This document shows positions 42,388-53,573 of a stretch of 64,000 nt of DNA, piece after piece. The position numbers and the translations under genes are program-made. Numbering within the stretch: position 1 is the stretch's first letter; every line of letters starts with the position of its first letter. The notes below the pieces were generated by a model. The model made no database searches and was not told where the DNA came from. It was given only the letters and a program-made list of their open reading frames with translations. The DNA lies in contig CM032230.1 of NCBI GenBank assembly GCA_019009955.1, positions 121,217,001 to 121,281,000 on the forward strand. Reading direction: 5' to 3'. This stretch comes from Riptortus pedestris. Lineage: Eukaryota > Arthropoda > Insecta > Hemiptera > Alydidae.

Positions 42388-43320
42388 AAGGGAAAATATG
42401 TTTATATAGGTCTAAATCCGCTTCGAATACCGGGTATCAGAAAATTTCCTATCACCAGCTTTCAAGGAGTTTCTCGCTAGGCCGGTATCTATATGATTAG
42501 GGAAAGTAGGTTTATGCCGGGCTGTGCGGAAGAATTCGCTTGGAAATCCAAGTACATAGTGTGAGTTCTAAATTCGCTTCGGATAAACTGTGACGGAGAA
42601 TGCTTTATCACCAGCTCTGGAGGAGTTTCTGAGCTCATAAAGCTAATAATAAGATCGACATCTTATGACCCGGGAATTAAGGTTTATGCCGGAATGTGGC
42701 GACAGATTCGCATGTATATCCAAGTATAAGAGGTGCATTTTAATAAATTCGCTTCGAATTACCTGTGACGGAGAATGCCCTTTGGCCAGCTTAGGTGGAG
42801 TTTCTCACGAATGCTTAGTTTTACAGATGCAGAGTTCATAAAGCTAATAATAAACTCTATATCTGCATGATCAAGGAAATTAGGTTTATGCCGGGATGTG
42901 CTAAAGGATTCGGCTGTATATACAAGTATTTGGGATGCGTTCTAAATTCGCCTCGAATAACCTGTGACGGAGAATGCCCTATGGACCTATGGAGAATGCT
43001 TTGGAGTTCTTCGAACGATCCTAGTTTTAGAGCTCCTGAGTTCATAAAGCTAATAATAGGCTACGAGATTATGGAAAATAGGTTTACGCCGACGTGCGCT
43101 AAAGAATTCGCCTGTAAAGCCAAGTATATGAAGTTGGTTCTTAAATTCTCGTCGGATAAATGCTAACGGAGAATGTCCTATATGCCAGCTTCGGGTGAGT
43201 TTCGTTCCTAGTTTTACAGCTCTGGAGCCCGTAAAGCTTATAATAAGCCCGATATCTTTATGATGAGAGGGAATAGGTTGTGGGGAGGAAGCGCTAAAGA
43301 ATTCGCTTGGAAATTGGATC
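42240..43320 (+). repeat. Tandem repeat, ~170-200 bp unit, 5-6 copies
   Basis: Each unit carries 'aggtttatgccgggatgtg...aaattcgcttcgaataacctgtgacggagaatgcc...agcttnggaggagttt...ctagttttacagctc...aaagctaataataagnc'. Anchors lie at about 42420, 42511, 42683, 42885, 43083 and 43276. The first unit is shortened and contains a TA tract (42341-42384) where others have a few bases. Copies are moderately diverged. Two 60-100 codon frames are translations of the units and are not conserved among them. Confidence 0.85.
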
Positions 43321-44012
43321 TTTAGAGGAGAGATATTGGGTCAAGAGGGGTTTTCCCCCGGGTGTGCGTGATCGGGAGTCGCACCGCCCCCGAGATTGGG
43401 GATTCTAGATTTACATATAATTCTAGTAGGAAGAGGTAGAGGGGATTCCACACAGCCAGCAAGATAGAGAACCAGCCAGGGAGAGAGAGTGGGATAGAGA
43501 GAGTGAGAGAGTGTGGGATAGTGAGAGAGAGAGTGAGAGAGAAGCCTGCCAGTGATATGTGACCAAGGCACATCCGACCTCGTTTCCAGTCCGCCTAATC
43601 CAGAATATACCCCCCCCCACACACACACACACACCGGCGACCACCCCCCCCAGCGAAAAAAACCTTTACAAAAACACTACCCCGCTCCTGAGGGGGGAGA
43701 CCGCACCCCATACGACCCTTGTATTACACTCGCCGGATCCAGAGCCTTTTAATTTACTCTTTCCTTCTACCGTAAAACTTCAGCCGCTGACCCATAGGCA
43801 GCGCTCCGGCTTTATGTGTTCACCCAGTCGGAGTCGCCCCCTCAAAAAAATTAGGTGTGGAAAGCGAAGCGGCAAAAGTCAGAAGAGGAAAATGATTTTT
43901 AAAAAATATTTTTTTGTATAAAAATGAATACAGGGTAAAAATGAAGAAAACCAATTATTTAAAAAGATACACTAGAGGTGTCAACTTAACATAAGACTGT
44001 TAACAAAAGGTG

Positions 44013-44017
<5 letters not shown>
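43321..44017. other. GC-richer DNA with GA and CA microsatellites
   Basis: A purine-rich (GA)n-type block at 43475-43545 and a C/CA-rich block at 43606-43660 give several overlapping frames on both strands that are low complexity. The 120-codon plus-strand frame 43559-43921 runs through these repeats and has no domain I recognise, so it is not called a gene. Confidence 0.45.

Positions 44018-44060
<43 letters not shown>
44018..44060. repeat. (TA)n microsatellite outside HLE-1
   Basis: About 42 bp of TA; neither side shows an HLE-1 core or right block. Confidence 0.9.
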
Positions 44061-44063
<3 letters not shown>

Positions 44064-45541
44064 TTCGGACGCCGGGGGTCGTGGGTAAGCTGAAGGTGTG
44101 AGAGCACTCATATGTGCAGGTTCCATCATAGCCTAGAGAGAACATTAGTTCATGAGTTCGCTATCAGATGGCGCTAGTGTCAGGGAAGTCTCCCCACGTA
44201 CAATGAAGGTACTTCAGTCTACTCCAGACATTTCACTCCAGGTCCTCTTGGGTCAACGGGGGTTTGTAAGCCAGTTGATCAGCCTCGTAAAACGTAAAAC
44301 TCAGATCAGTGACCACTCGAGACTCGCTCGGGGGCGGCTAAAATATTCAAGGTCTAACGAAAAATCATATTATATACATTTATTTACACACAGGCACGAA
44401 AGCACGCGCACACATACACAGGTCATTCCTTCTCTTTTTCATGATATTATCAAGTCCGTAGGTAATTTTAATCTATGTTAACTCGAATCATGTGTTCTTG
44501 ACTCTTACTTCCCTATTTCAAAAGAGGAAAGCCCATTTTTTCATCATATTTTGAATCTGCGAGAAATTTTTAGAACGACGTTTTTAGAACTTAAACAATT
44601 TTTTTAGAACATATTTCCAGTCAGCATAGAAAAATTAAATTCGGATTTGTAATCCTTGTTCGACAAGTGAGTATTCACATTTATTTATTATATTTTAAAA
44701 TGTATTAGACGCAAACATCATAGAAAAAATTGTAATACTAAAGTTTTAATCGTATTCGTTTATATTTCTAGTCAAATTAGTTTAAGTATACAGCGAGTAA
44801 GAGTTATATCTACATTTATTGCACAATTGCAATGTTGTTTTTCTTGAAATTAATTCGAGTTTATTTAAAATTGTATGCTTTGGTAAAGGAGTTAAATTAA
44901 CCTGAAAAAGCTGGAGAAGCTGGAGTGTCAAAGGGACACATAAATACTTTAATTATAATAATGCAAGGACTCACTCACAAAAGACTCATTTGAATGGGGC
45001 TCACTTTTGTCGAATATAACCTAGCATTTGGTGGTTATTTGAAGAAATTTCCCAAAATTCTTCAGTTAATTCAGACTTGACGGGAAATGCGCCGAAATGA
45101 ATCGAACTTCTTGCAAGCGTTCCGCAGAAGAAAGTTGACTCATACCGAGAGCCTCAAATGTAGAAACTTGTATGAACAATGGGTACAGAAGAGAACAGTG
45201 TAATTCAAGAACGAAGTTATTAAAAAAAAATTATTCAATTCTTCAAGAGTAAAAAAGTGGAAAAAATGTATATCTTAAAATCTGTAGAAATTCTGACATC
45301 TGCCAAAGATCTTACTGTACGATATCTCAGCTACTTAATTGTACGGGAGTATGTTATAGAATACAAATGAAACACAAGAAATAATAATACAAAATACGTA
45401 GGCAAAAAGAAAATAGTGTAAAAAGAAAAACTTAAAAACCAGATCAAAAGAAAAAGACAAAAAAAAAGTAAAAAGAAATGGACTGAGAGTGAACTCCTTT
45501 TTTTTACCCCCTGAGTGTCCGGCCTGAGATGAGGCAATGAG
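44061..45541. other. Apparently unique non-coding DNA
   Basis: No gene or family recognised. The first 300 bp (44061-44360) are GC-richer; the frame 44152-44481 there has no domain I can name. The rest is AT-rich. Confidence 0.4.
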
Positions 45542-45556
45542 AGAAAGAGAGAGGAG

Positions 45557-45635
<79 letters not shown>

Positions 45636-45636
45636 T
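45542..45636. repeat. (GA)n microsatellite
   Basis: About 95 bp of near-pure GA with two brief interruptions. The opposite-strand serine/leucine-rich frame is an artefact. Confidence 0.92.
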
Positions 45637-45790
45637 ACCGGTTTTGAGAGACCGGTTCAAGTAATTACCAGTCCACACGACTCAGGAATAGGAGCAGAAA
45701 TCCACCTCCAACTGGGAGCAAGGCCTCGCATCTTCTCCCTCAGTCTCTTCCTTAAACTTCGGCCACATTGGGGGGTTTTACCCTAGTTTT

Positions 45791-45906
45791 TAAGCAGATT
45801 TATATTAAGGGTTGATTGGGGTTGATACTCAAGAGACGATTTTCGAAAAATGTCCACCAGGCCTACTAAGGAGATGAAAAAAAATGAGGTGTGTTCAAAA
45901 TTATAT
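45791..45906 (-). mobile_element. HLE-1 right-block fragment
   Basis: 'aagcagatttatattaaggg', 'gttgatactcaagagacgat', 'tgtccaccaggcctactaag', 'tgaggtgtgttcaaaattat' are the right block in minus orientation. It stops exactly where the TA tract should begin (attatatag), and the next sequence is the Penelope-like end fragment. Confidence 0.7.
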
Positions 45907-45929
45907 AGATTTTTTTTGACAAGGTTATT

Positions 45930-46060
45930 ATTACAGATGATGTGGTTGTTTGTTGTGGTCAATGTTGATGCAAGAAGATTTAGTCTATGGCAATATTTCG
46001 AGAATTTTATTCTCTTCCCCGCGTACAGTGTGGCATATATTATTTGCACATATTAAGACA
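45930..46060 (+). mobile_element. Candidate Penelope-like end fragment
   Basis: 'ggttgtttgttgtggtcaat', 'gttgatgcaagaagatttag', 'ggcaatatttcgagaatttt' match one arm of the 40336-40627 inverted repeat (tggtcaatgttggtgtagaa, accaatatttcgagaatatt). It abuts an HLE-1 right block where that element's TA tract would be, suggesting insertion at a TA tract. Superfamily tentative. Confidence 0.45.
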
Positions 46061-46134
46061 TGAATGACTTACATACCAAATTTAAGGTAATGTATGGCTT
46101 GTTTTGTCACAACATTACATGTTTATATATACAT

Positions 46135-46188
46135 TAATAATGTTTTGATACAGTTAACTGGAAACTTAACTGTATCAAAACATTATTA
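46135..46188. other. Perfect 23-bp hairpin, 8-nt loop
   Basis: Positions 46135-46157 (starting taataatgttttgatacagt) and 46166-46188 are exact reverse complements, separated by CTGGAAAC. No other perfect inverted repeat of this length with so short a loop was seen outside simple repeats. It does not end in a T run and is not part of a family seen here. Confidence 0.85.
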
Positions 46189-46275
46189 CGCTGTGGAAGA
46201 CAGCGGGTTAATTTAGAATTTTTACAAAAATTTAGAGTACACAAATCATGATTAACGAAAGTATAAGGAAAGCTA

Positions 46276-46680
46276 GAATTTAACAAAGGCATAAGACAAT
46301 GATGCCCTCAGTCACATTATATGTTCAATACGTTTATTGAAGGGGCAATAATGAAAATGAAAGGAACAACCGAAGGCATAAATATTGATGGTAACTCATT
46401 GAAACAGATTTCCAGAAGAAATTAAACTGTTGCCTCAGCCGAAAGTAGAGATGAATAGAATGCTGCAGGACTTAAATGACGCCCTAGATCAGTTTAAACT
46501 GAAAATAAATGCCCATAAAATAAAAGTTTGATTATATTTGAAGAGGTATAGCGCAAGGGGATATCCTATTTTGAAAACATCGAGCATCTTACGGATTTCG
46601 TTGGGTATAGTAATATGAAAAGAGCAGCTTCTGAAAGAATGGCTGCAACTAAAAGGCCTCAGGCCTTCAGGTCATGATGA
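46276..46680 (+). pseudogene. Non-LTR retrotransposon reverse transcriptase relic
   Basis: A frame from 46276 reads EFNKGIRQ, stop, CPQSHYMFNTFIEGAI and later EGINIDG, which is the GIRQGCPLSPYLFNxFIE block of LINE reverse transcriptases with the G changed to a stop. The expected F-A-D-D catalytic box after 'NSLKQI' is lost. Another frame resumes with MNRMLQDLNDALDQFKLKIN, the conserved helix before the NxxKT motif. A third phrase near 46570 (NIEHLTDFVGYS ... ASERMAATKR) corresponds to the FKYLGS and R-I-A segment. At least two frameshifts and several stops make it dead. Clade (RTE/CR1-like) not determinable. Confidence 0.72.
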
Positions 46681-46715
46681 TGATGCTGTTTTATTTTCAT
46701 GTTACTGCATTATAT

Positions 46716-46719
<4 letters not shown>

Positions 46720-46805
<86 letters not shown>

Positions 46806-46813
46806 CTATCTTA

Positions 46814-46844
<31 letters not shown>

Positions 46845-46900
46845 CTCTCTCATATACTATTTATATATATTTCTCACTCACTCTCTCTCGCTCTCGCCCG
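46720..46900. repeat. Compound (TC)n(TATC)n(TA)n microsatellite
   Basis: TC runs, then TATC, then TA, then interrupted TC. Serine/leucine-rich and tyrosine/isoleucine-rich frames over it are artefacts. Short TC runs continue to about 46995. Confidence 0.92.
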
Positions 46901-47094
46901 GGAATCTCATTTGAGGCTCTCTCGAGGTATCTCTCTCTCTAGCAGGCTTCTACATTGCACAATCATTCTCTGACATTTACTCTCTCTCTCTCTCTCCTCT
47001 TAGGATTGATACCCGTCGTTGCAGTGGATATATGCTAATAATATATATTTGTTGGAAATCAAAAAGCTTCACTGTCTTCGATATGTAACTAAGA

Positions 47095-48114
47095 AAATTT
47101 CCCACGCGAAGGTTTACAATAGATAAATACAGACAGGTGAATACTTTTATGTACCTCCCTTATAATCTCCCCTCCGTTCAACATAAAGCGGTGAATTTTA
47201 ATAAACTTATAACCGGACAGAACAAAAATTAATGACTAATTTGACATATACCGGCTTTTTATTGAAAAGAATTTACTAAAGCTAATGCTGTAATTTGTGC
47301 CAATGAAAAATCAGTTTTATTTCAATCACTCAAATATTTTAAATCCAAAAAACATTTATAAGACTTAGGTATACGGACAGAAGTATTTGCATATATCTCA
47401 CAAAGTTACTCCAAATAACAATGAAAACAACTATTTGGTATTTAGGCTTCGAATAATGTGTTTATATATAACCGAATATTATGTAACATGAGTAGAAGTG
47501 GGGGCTTGTGAAGCGAAAACTGAAAAATCGCTATCTCGTTTAATATTCAAGATAGAGAATAAATGTATATGCCAATATCCTGCCCGTCCCTATAACATTA
47601 ATTCTAAAATTGTTTTTTCCATCCGACGTATAGTAATGAAGGCGTATTTTGTTTTTCAAAATTCTCCCCCTCTAAACACGTACTTGAAGTTGATCTATTT
47701 AGTTTGGTTAATTTCAAGTTTTGTAACGATTAAACAATTGTTGACTCCGCTATAATTTTTAGTCCATATATAAACTCATATTATACTTAGGTATACGACG
47801 AAAGTGTATATAACAAAGTTACTCCAGTAATAAGAACGGACCTCATTTTGTTATCTCCTATTTGCCGAAAAGGACATTTGAAGAAATAGGAAATCGCGTC
47901 AAATATCGCTTCAATTTTTAATTTCAGGCCTCCCTTATAACCCCCACTCCTGTTCGTCTAAAGCGAAATATTTCAAATAGCCTAAAATCCCCCCCCCCCG
48001 CTCCGATTTCAGTAGTAATGAACTTGATCTTAATACCAAGTTTCATAAAACGATTAAATATCGAGTTGGTCAGCCGATTAAACAATATGCGTGAAAAGGT
48101 AACATAGACAAACA

Positions 48115-48162
<48 letters not shown>

Positions 48163-48273
48163 ATAAAACATACATACACACGACAATTTTGAACGGACTT
48201 CATGCAGTTATGGTAGTCTCGATGACATTTGAACGAAAAATGTCAAAAAGAGTTCCCTTAAGGGAAATCTGCT
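47095..48273 (+). mobile_element. HLE-1 / family B mosaic copy
   Basis: Left part near 47099 has 'aaaatttcccacgcgaaggt', then a type-3 left block (atttggtatttaggcttcga, agaagtgggggcttgtgaag), a damaged core, TA tract at 48122-48158, and a right end ttcccttaagggaaatctgct. From about 47740 the sequence switches every 8-20 bases between HLE-1 phrases (ttatctcct, ggacatttgaagaaa, tcgcgtca) and family B phrases (atttgccgaaaa, taggaaa, aatatcgct), each in its own correct order. Two sequences thus appear interleaved rather than joined once. Confidence 0.75.
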
Positions 48274-49390
48274 AAAAAAAATCAACCTCCTTAACTAAGA
48301 TCGGTTACAATCGTATATATACAAATATTGTATTTCAAATTTCATCTTATATAAATGTTATATCTTTTCAACATATATATATAAATCTTATAGGTTTGAC
48401 TGCATATCAATGGAAACCTGTTTGTATCTTTATTTATTTTTTTTTTTTTTTGAACGGTGGAGAAGGGAATTATTAAGGAATCGAAAAAACGCCTCTCGTT
48501 CCTTCACTAAGTCGGATCGAAAGAATCGTATATAAACGAGGCGTATTGTTTCATTTTATCTTATATAAATCTTGTTCTTTTCATATTTTCTGAAATCTTC
48601 TAAGGTTTGACGGCATACCAATGGAAACCTGATTGTATCTCCTGATGCATATCACACTTTCAGCTTTATTAATTAATTTAACATGCGTAGATGCGGGAGT
48701 ATTATTTTGTTGAGAAAAAATGAATAATAACTTTGTTAAAAAACGTATTTTCCCTTTGGGCACGAAGAAAATTAATTTAAAGTAAATACTTTTTGATCCG
48801 CGATTGAAATTTAATGTAAAATAAACATCTATAAAAAATGTTTTTTTTTTTAATTAAAATAAACTCTCGCTATTTCGTACGTTGGGAAGATAAAACAAAC
48901 ATTCGAATTTATAAGGTTGATGGCACTTGTAGCCAATGTAAAATGTAGTCTTCCTAACAAGCAATCCAATTTTCAACGTTATTATATCTTAAAAACAAAT
49001 AATTGGAAAGAGGAATGAAACGTATATGTACGTGAATGTATATGTTTATATATTGTCAGCTGATTATAGATCGAATATTTTTACGTCCAATCTTGAACTC
49101 CATTACTTCGCGACAAGTAGGGCAATGTGCTCGGAAATAAAGGTGTTCTTATCGGTGACCTTTGATATTAAACTATGAAGTATCTTATTGTAAAAAAATA
49201 TCAACAGTACAATGATTCATGCCTTAAACTGGAAGAGCTCTGGAGAATTTGGCATTGTCCCCTGCTCAAAAAAATGAAAATATGAAATCAATAGTCTTAC
49301 AATTGAAACTGCACGTCATCGACGTTCAATATTATTGGCAAAATGGGAGGAATGGCAATATATATATCCTGTATTAAATCCACACGTTTC
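48274..49390. other. Non-coding DNA with a two-copy ~100-bp repeat
   Basis: 'cttatataaatgtt...tataggtttgactgcatatc-aatggaaacctgtttgtatc' at about 48343-48430 recurs at 48558-48641 (about 215 bp apart, diverged). No gene recognised. Confidence 0.55.
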
Positions 49391-50292
49391 AGCAGATTTT
49401 CCTCAAGGGAAAACAGCTATTGAGGTCGTACTCATGACGTGATTTTCAAAACTTTTCTTGAAATGTCCATCGATCCTACCTAGGAGATGACGAAAATGAG
49501 GTCTGTTCAAAACTGTATATGTACGTATATATATACTATATATATAGTGGTCTCAACTATTGTTTAATCGTTACCAAACTCAAAATTTAGTCGTTTTATG
49601 TAAAAAGAAAGATCAAGTTCGTTCAAGGGTGGGGGGTTTAGAGGGAGAGAATTTTGAAAATTCAAAATACTTCAGTAACTATATGTCGGATCGAAAAAAT
49701 GTATATAATCAATGTTATAGGAAATTATATGTACAATAAATATTGATATATGCATTTATTCTCTATCTTGAATATTAAACGAGATATTTGCATTTTTTAG
49801 TTTTCAGCCTGCAGCAAACCCCCCCTTCTATTTATGTTACATAAAGAATACTCGGTTATGTAATAAAGCACATAATTCGAAAATTAAATACCAAATATCG
49901 TTTTCAAGAGACATTTATTATACGAGATACACGCAAATATGTTCTGGTGCCCCCCCCCTTCTTAAGTTTTTGGACTACTTAAATTTGATTGATTGAGATA
50001 AAAATTATTCTGACTCATTATAAATTACAGTACTAGATGTAGTGAATAATTTTCCATCAAATTAATACGGTATACTCAGATATATTACCGTAATTGTTTT
50101 TCTTTCAGGTAAGAAGTCGGCAGAACTGTTTGTTTACATTTCAGATGCTTTCCGTCGGGTGGTTTCTTATTATCGTTTGTATTTGTTCACTTAATATTCA
50201 CGGTGGTGTTGTGTTACCGGAATGTAGATTTATCTATTGTTAAACTTCTCCCGGGAAATCTGCTTAGTTTACGCAGCACTTGCCTGATGGAC
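49391..50292 (-). mobile_element. HLE-1 copy, complete, left block type 3 (902 bp)
   Basis: The longest copy. Right end agcagattttcctcaaggga; TA tract small and interrupted (49516-49547); core; left block with 'cagcctgcagcaaacccccc', 'aattaaataccaaatatcgt', 'gttctggtgccccccccctt', 'ctttccgtcgggtggtttct'; left terminus gcagcacttgcctgatggac. It is the uninterrupted reference for the split copy at 19337-20612. Confidence 0.87.
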
Positions 50293-50399
50293 TTTTATTA
50301 TTTACAGGCTCTTATGGATCAGTCTATAAAATTGAATTAACTTTCTCCTGCGAGTAATTTTATATTTGAAAGAAGTATGAATTAAATTCAATAGAAAAA

Positions 50400-50872
50400 G
50401 TCCGTCACGCAGGGGCTGCGTAAACTAAGCAGATTTCCCACTTGATGTTTTACAATAGAGAAATCTGCCCAATAACAAGTGTAGTAAGTAGTAGGAATCA
50501 CTAAACTTATACACCAGGGACGAATAGTTACGAAAACGGCCGCCAGAGCTCTCTTCGGAAAGTACCAAACAGCTCACTCCTGCCGACCAATGCAGAATAC
50601 AAATGCAAATATCTCGGTTATTATTCAAGATACAGAATAAATGTATAGAACATTATTTATAGTAAATGTAATTTTCAATAAGATTGATTCTATACAATTT
50701 TTCGATCCGACGCCTAATAACGGAGATGGTTTGAGATTTCCGAAAATCCCCCCCTTTAAACCCCCCCCCCCTCAGACTGGTCCGATATCAGCCATTAACG
50801 AACTTGATCTTCCTTTTTACATAAAATGATTAAATTCCGAGATTGGTAACGGTCAAACAAAACTTGCGCCCG

Positions 50873-50944
<72 letters not shown>

Positions 50945-51039
50945 TTCGTCATCTCCTGGGTAGGATCGATGGACATTAGAAGAAATTTTTCGAAACTCGC
51001 GTCATGAGTACGACCTCAATAGCTGATCTCCCTTAAGGC
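50400..51039 (+). mobile_element. HLE-1 copy, right terminus cut (640 bp)
   Basis: Perfect left end GTCCGTCACGCAGGGGCTGC; core; TA tract (50876-50939) that has lost the usual preceding 'gctagagcgttaacagac' and following 'gaacggacctc'. The right block ends in mid-palindrome 'ctcccttaagg' and joins unrelated 'ccctcgcctgtattcag'. Confidence 0.88.
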
Positions 51040-51419
51040 CCTCGCCTGTATTCAGTGTAGAACCGTATTAAAATCGGCACAACCTGAATTCCAAACGCAA
51101 TATTCCGGGTGGAACATGAAAGAATCTTACATAGGAAGGGAGCCCGTTATTTGTGCGAGCAAAACAGAGGATATGTGTTTAACACAATTAGCTCGTTGTT
51201 TCAAAGCTACTCCGCAAGTAGACCCAAGTTCGCAACAATCGAATTGTTCTACGCGTGAATACCTCAAAGTTGATTTCACTTTGAGGTATTCGGATAATAA
51301 ACAGAGTGCACTTCATTCATCCATTTCATTTTTGAGGTATATACGATATCCCCAGTTTCAATACATCGTATCAAAATTTGTCTAAAAACATTATTTATAT
51401 ATTTCATGATAAACAAAAA
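51040..51419. other. Unassigned DNA with an 89-codon frame
   Basis: The frame 51116-51385 has no recognised domain. Its sequence contains an inverted repeat 'acctcaaagttgatttcact-ttgaggt' at about 51269-51295. Between two HLE-1 copies; no evidence for a host gene. Confidence 0.35.
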
Positions 51420-51725
51420 GTCCGTCACGCAGGGGCTGCGTAAACTAAGCAGATTTCCCACAATAGAAAAATCTGCCCAATAACAACTGTAGTAGTAAGA
51501 AACCTCTATACCTATTCACGAGGGACGAATAGTTACAGAAACGGCCGCCAGATAGGAACGGAGATATTTTGAATTTTCGAAAATCCTCCCCTCTAAACCC
51601 CCCTCCCACTGGTCCGATTTCAGCCATTAACGAACTTGATCTTTCTTTTTACATAAAATGACTAAATATCGAGTTTGGTACCGATCAAACAAAAATTGCG
51701 ACCGGTAGAGCGGCAACAGACATAC

Positions 51726-51775
<50 letters not shown>

Positions 51776-51903
51776 ATACAGTTTTGAACGGACCTCATTT
51801 TCGTCAACTACTAGGTAGGATCGATGGACATTTGAAGAAAAATTTCGAAAATTCCTTCAAGAGTACAACCTCAATAGCTGATTTCCCTTATGGAAAATCT
51901 GCT
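51420..51903 (+). mobile_element. HLE-1 copy, shortened left block (484 bp)
   Basis: Perfect left terminus, then at about 51550 the left block jumps from 'acggccgcca' to 'gataggaacggagatatttt', deleting the front of the core. C-rich tract, interrupted TACA/TA tract (51721-51779) and right block follow; palindrome altered (cccttatggaaaatct). Confidence 0.88.
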
Positions 51904-51909
51904 AAAACG

Positions 51910-52580
51910 ATAAGGATATTAAATATAATAATATTATGTTTAAAACAAAAGCTATTTTTAATAGCACAAAAAACCAATTTTTGTTATGTGCACGTTTACC
52001 TAAAAGCAAATAGAAAACGAATTTTTTATTCAGATCTCCCTCGTAACCCCCACTCCCGTTCGAACCTAAAAAATTTAATATCAATTAAAATCATGGAAGA
52101 GTTATTGGTAATTTACGTATAAAATTTTCGGTTCAATCGTTAGTGTCCAATGAAATTGTTTGCTCCCACTTTAATGTTTTAGTGTATATCTCGTATATTC
52201 TTTGTTATACTACCAAAGTTAATATGACAAATGTTACTCTAAATATGAAAATAATCAACATTTATCCTGTGCGTATTTGCCGAAAAACCCATAGGAAACG
52301 AAATATCGCTATTTTTAATTTTATGCTTCCTTATGACCCCCACTCCTGCTTTATCCAGAGCGTCACCCAAACGCGTACAAAAAAAAAATATTCAAATCGG
52401 TCCAGCCGTTTAGGGGGAATTCAGTGACACACACAAGTACAGTAGAATTATGCATATAAAGATTTTGAACGGACCTCATTTTCGTCATCTCGTAAGTAGA
52501 GATGGGCAGTCGTGGACTTCTTCAAAAATCATGAGTACGATCCCAACAGATGATTTTCTTTAAGGGAAATCTCCCCAGAA
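51910..52580 (+). repeat. Repeat family B ending in an HLE-1 right block
   Basis: Family B modules (aatttttgttatgtgcacgt, ctcgtaacccccactcccgt, caattaaaatcatggaagag, gtgtatatctcgtatattc, gaaacgaaatatcgctattt, gacccccactcctgc) are followed by 'aaatcggtccagccgtttag' and 'cagtgacacacacaag'. From 52460 an HLE-1 right block follows (gattttgaacggacctcatt, ttctttaagggaaatct). The HLE-1 right block therefore caps a family B body here. Confidence 0.7.
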
Positions 52581-52760
52581 AAAAAAACTCTCCCTACTCA
52601 ACTGAAAAACTTCGACTCTGCTATTCATGCTAATGAAATTCAAACAACTTGAATCAAGAGCGGCAAGCGAAATGAGTAGTGTAGAAAGAGAAACTGCCGT
52701 GTGCAAACATTGAAGCAAGCCGATGATCAGCTGGTCCTAATCTTAAGTGAAATCAAATTA

Positions 52761-53310
52761 CAGTAGAGCGTCGTTTATCCGAACGTCAATTATCCGAAAC
52801 GTCAATTATCCGAACGCGCTTTGGAAAGTTTTTTTTTTTTTTTTTTTTTTTTTAACTTCATATTTCAATTTACATGCTGTATTATATAAGGAATGAAGAA
52901 GTAGAAAATTTCAAGAATATGTATTCTTTGAAGCAATGCCTGTTTAGAGCGTGAATAACTTTTTAGCAGAACGGAAAAGCCTGGGTTCCCTCCTTTTGTG
53001 TTCGCGGGGCTGACTGAGCCCTACCGTTCGGGGAATCAGAGCTTCTTTCTGTTTTCCTGAAATGGAAGTCTACTCCGCGGATGGAAACGCGGGATGTCAG
53101 CCCTTTCGCCTCTCCCACTCTTTTTGCAGGTCAGTTCTAGACAACAGTTCATGCGCGTCGGAAGTATGTATTTTAATATGTAATTGTAATGATGAATACA
53201 AAGTGTTTTATACAATTATCCTATTTTCTTAAAAAAAACTAGTTATCCGAACAAATCGATTATCCGAACGTGCGCGATCACAATTAGTTCGGATAAACGA
53301 CGCTTTACTG
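52761..53310. mobile_element. pogo/Tigger-like MITE (550 bp)
   Basis: Terminal inverted repeats CAGTAGAGCGTCGTTTATCC (left) and CAGTAAAGCGTCGTTTATCC (right, reversed) continue as GAAC, with one mismatch over 24 bp, and are flanked by TA at 52759-52760 and 53311-53312. Subterminal 'ttatccgaac' motifs recur at both ends. CAGTA...TTATCCGAA ends with a TA duplication are typical of pogo/Tigger elements. The interior has no transposase: a poly-T run at 52830 and an unrecognised GC-richer centre at 52975-53160. Confidence 0.85.
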
Positions 53311-53573
53311 TACTTCAAGGAGAGTTCGCATGACTGGAGCTCGTTGGGCCTCTCAATCCCAGAGCCCTCGGAACAGCCGATACAAATAGTGCATTCATAC
53401 ATAATAGGCAGAGTGCAGCTGGATGCATAATTAGCCAGACTTATCCCACTGCATTTACCGCCGAATTCAACTAGGTCACGATAGGTATCAGCCTGTTCCG
53501 ATTTGCTTTTTAACAATCCAAAAAAAAATCGGGCACAGGCAAGCGAGGCCGGCGACCTCTTTCGTTAATTTTT

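Noticed and set aside
43559..43921. 120-codon plus-strand frame
   Set aside because: Composed of proline/threonine/histidine runs from C/CA-rich sequence with competing frames on both strands; no domain.
45331..45678. Serine/leucine-rich frames over GA/TC repeats (also 46674-46973, 54565-54765, 43322-43644)
   Set aside because: Pure low-complexity translation of (GA)n or (TC)n.
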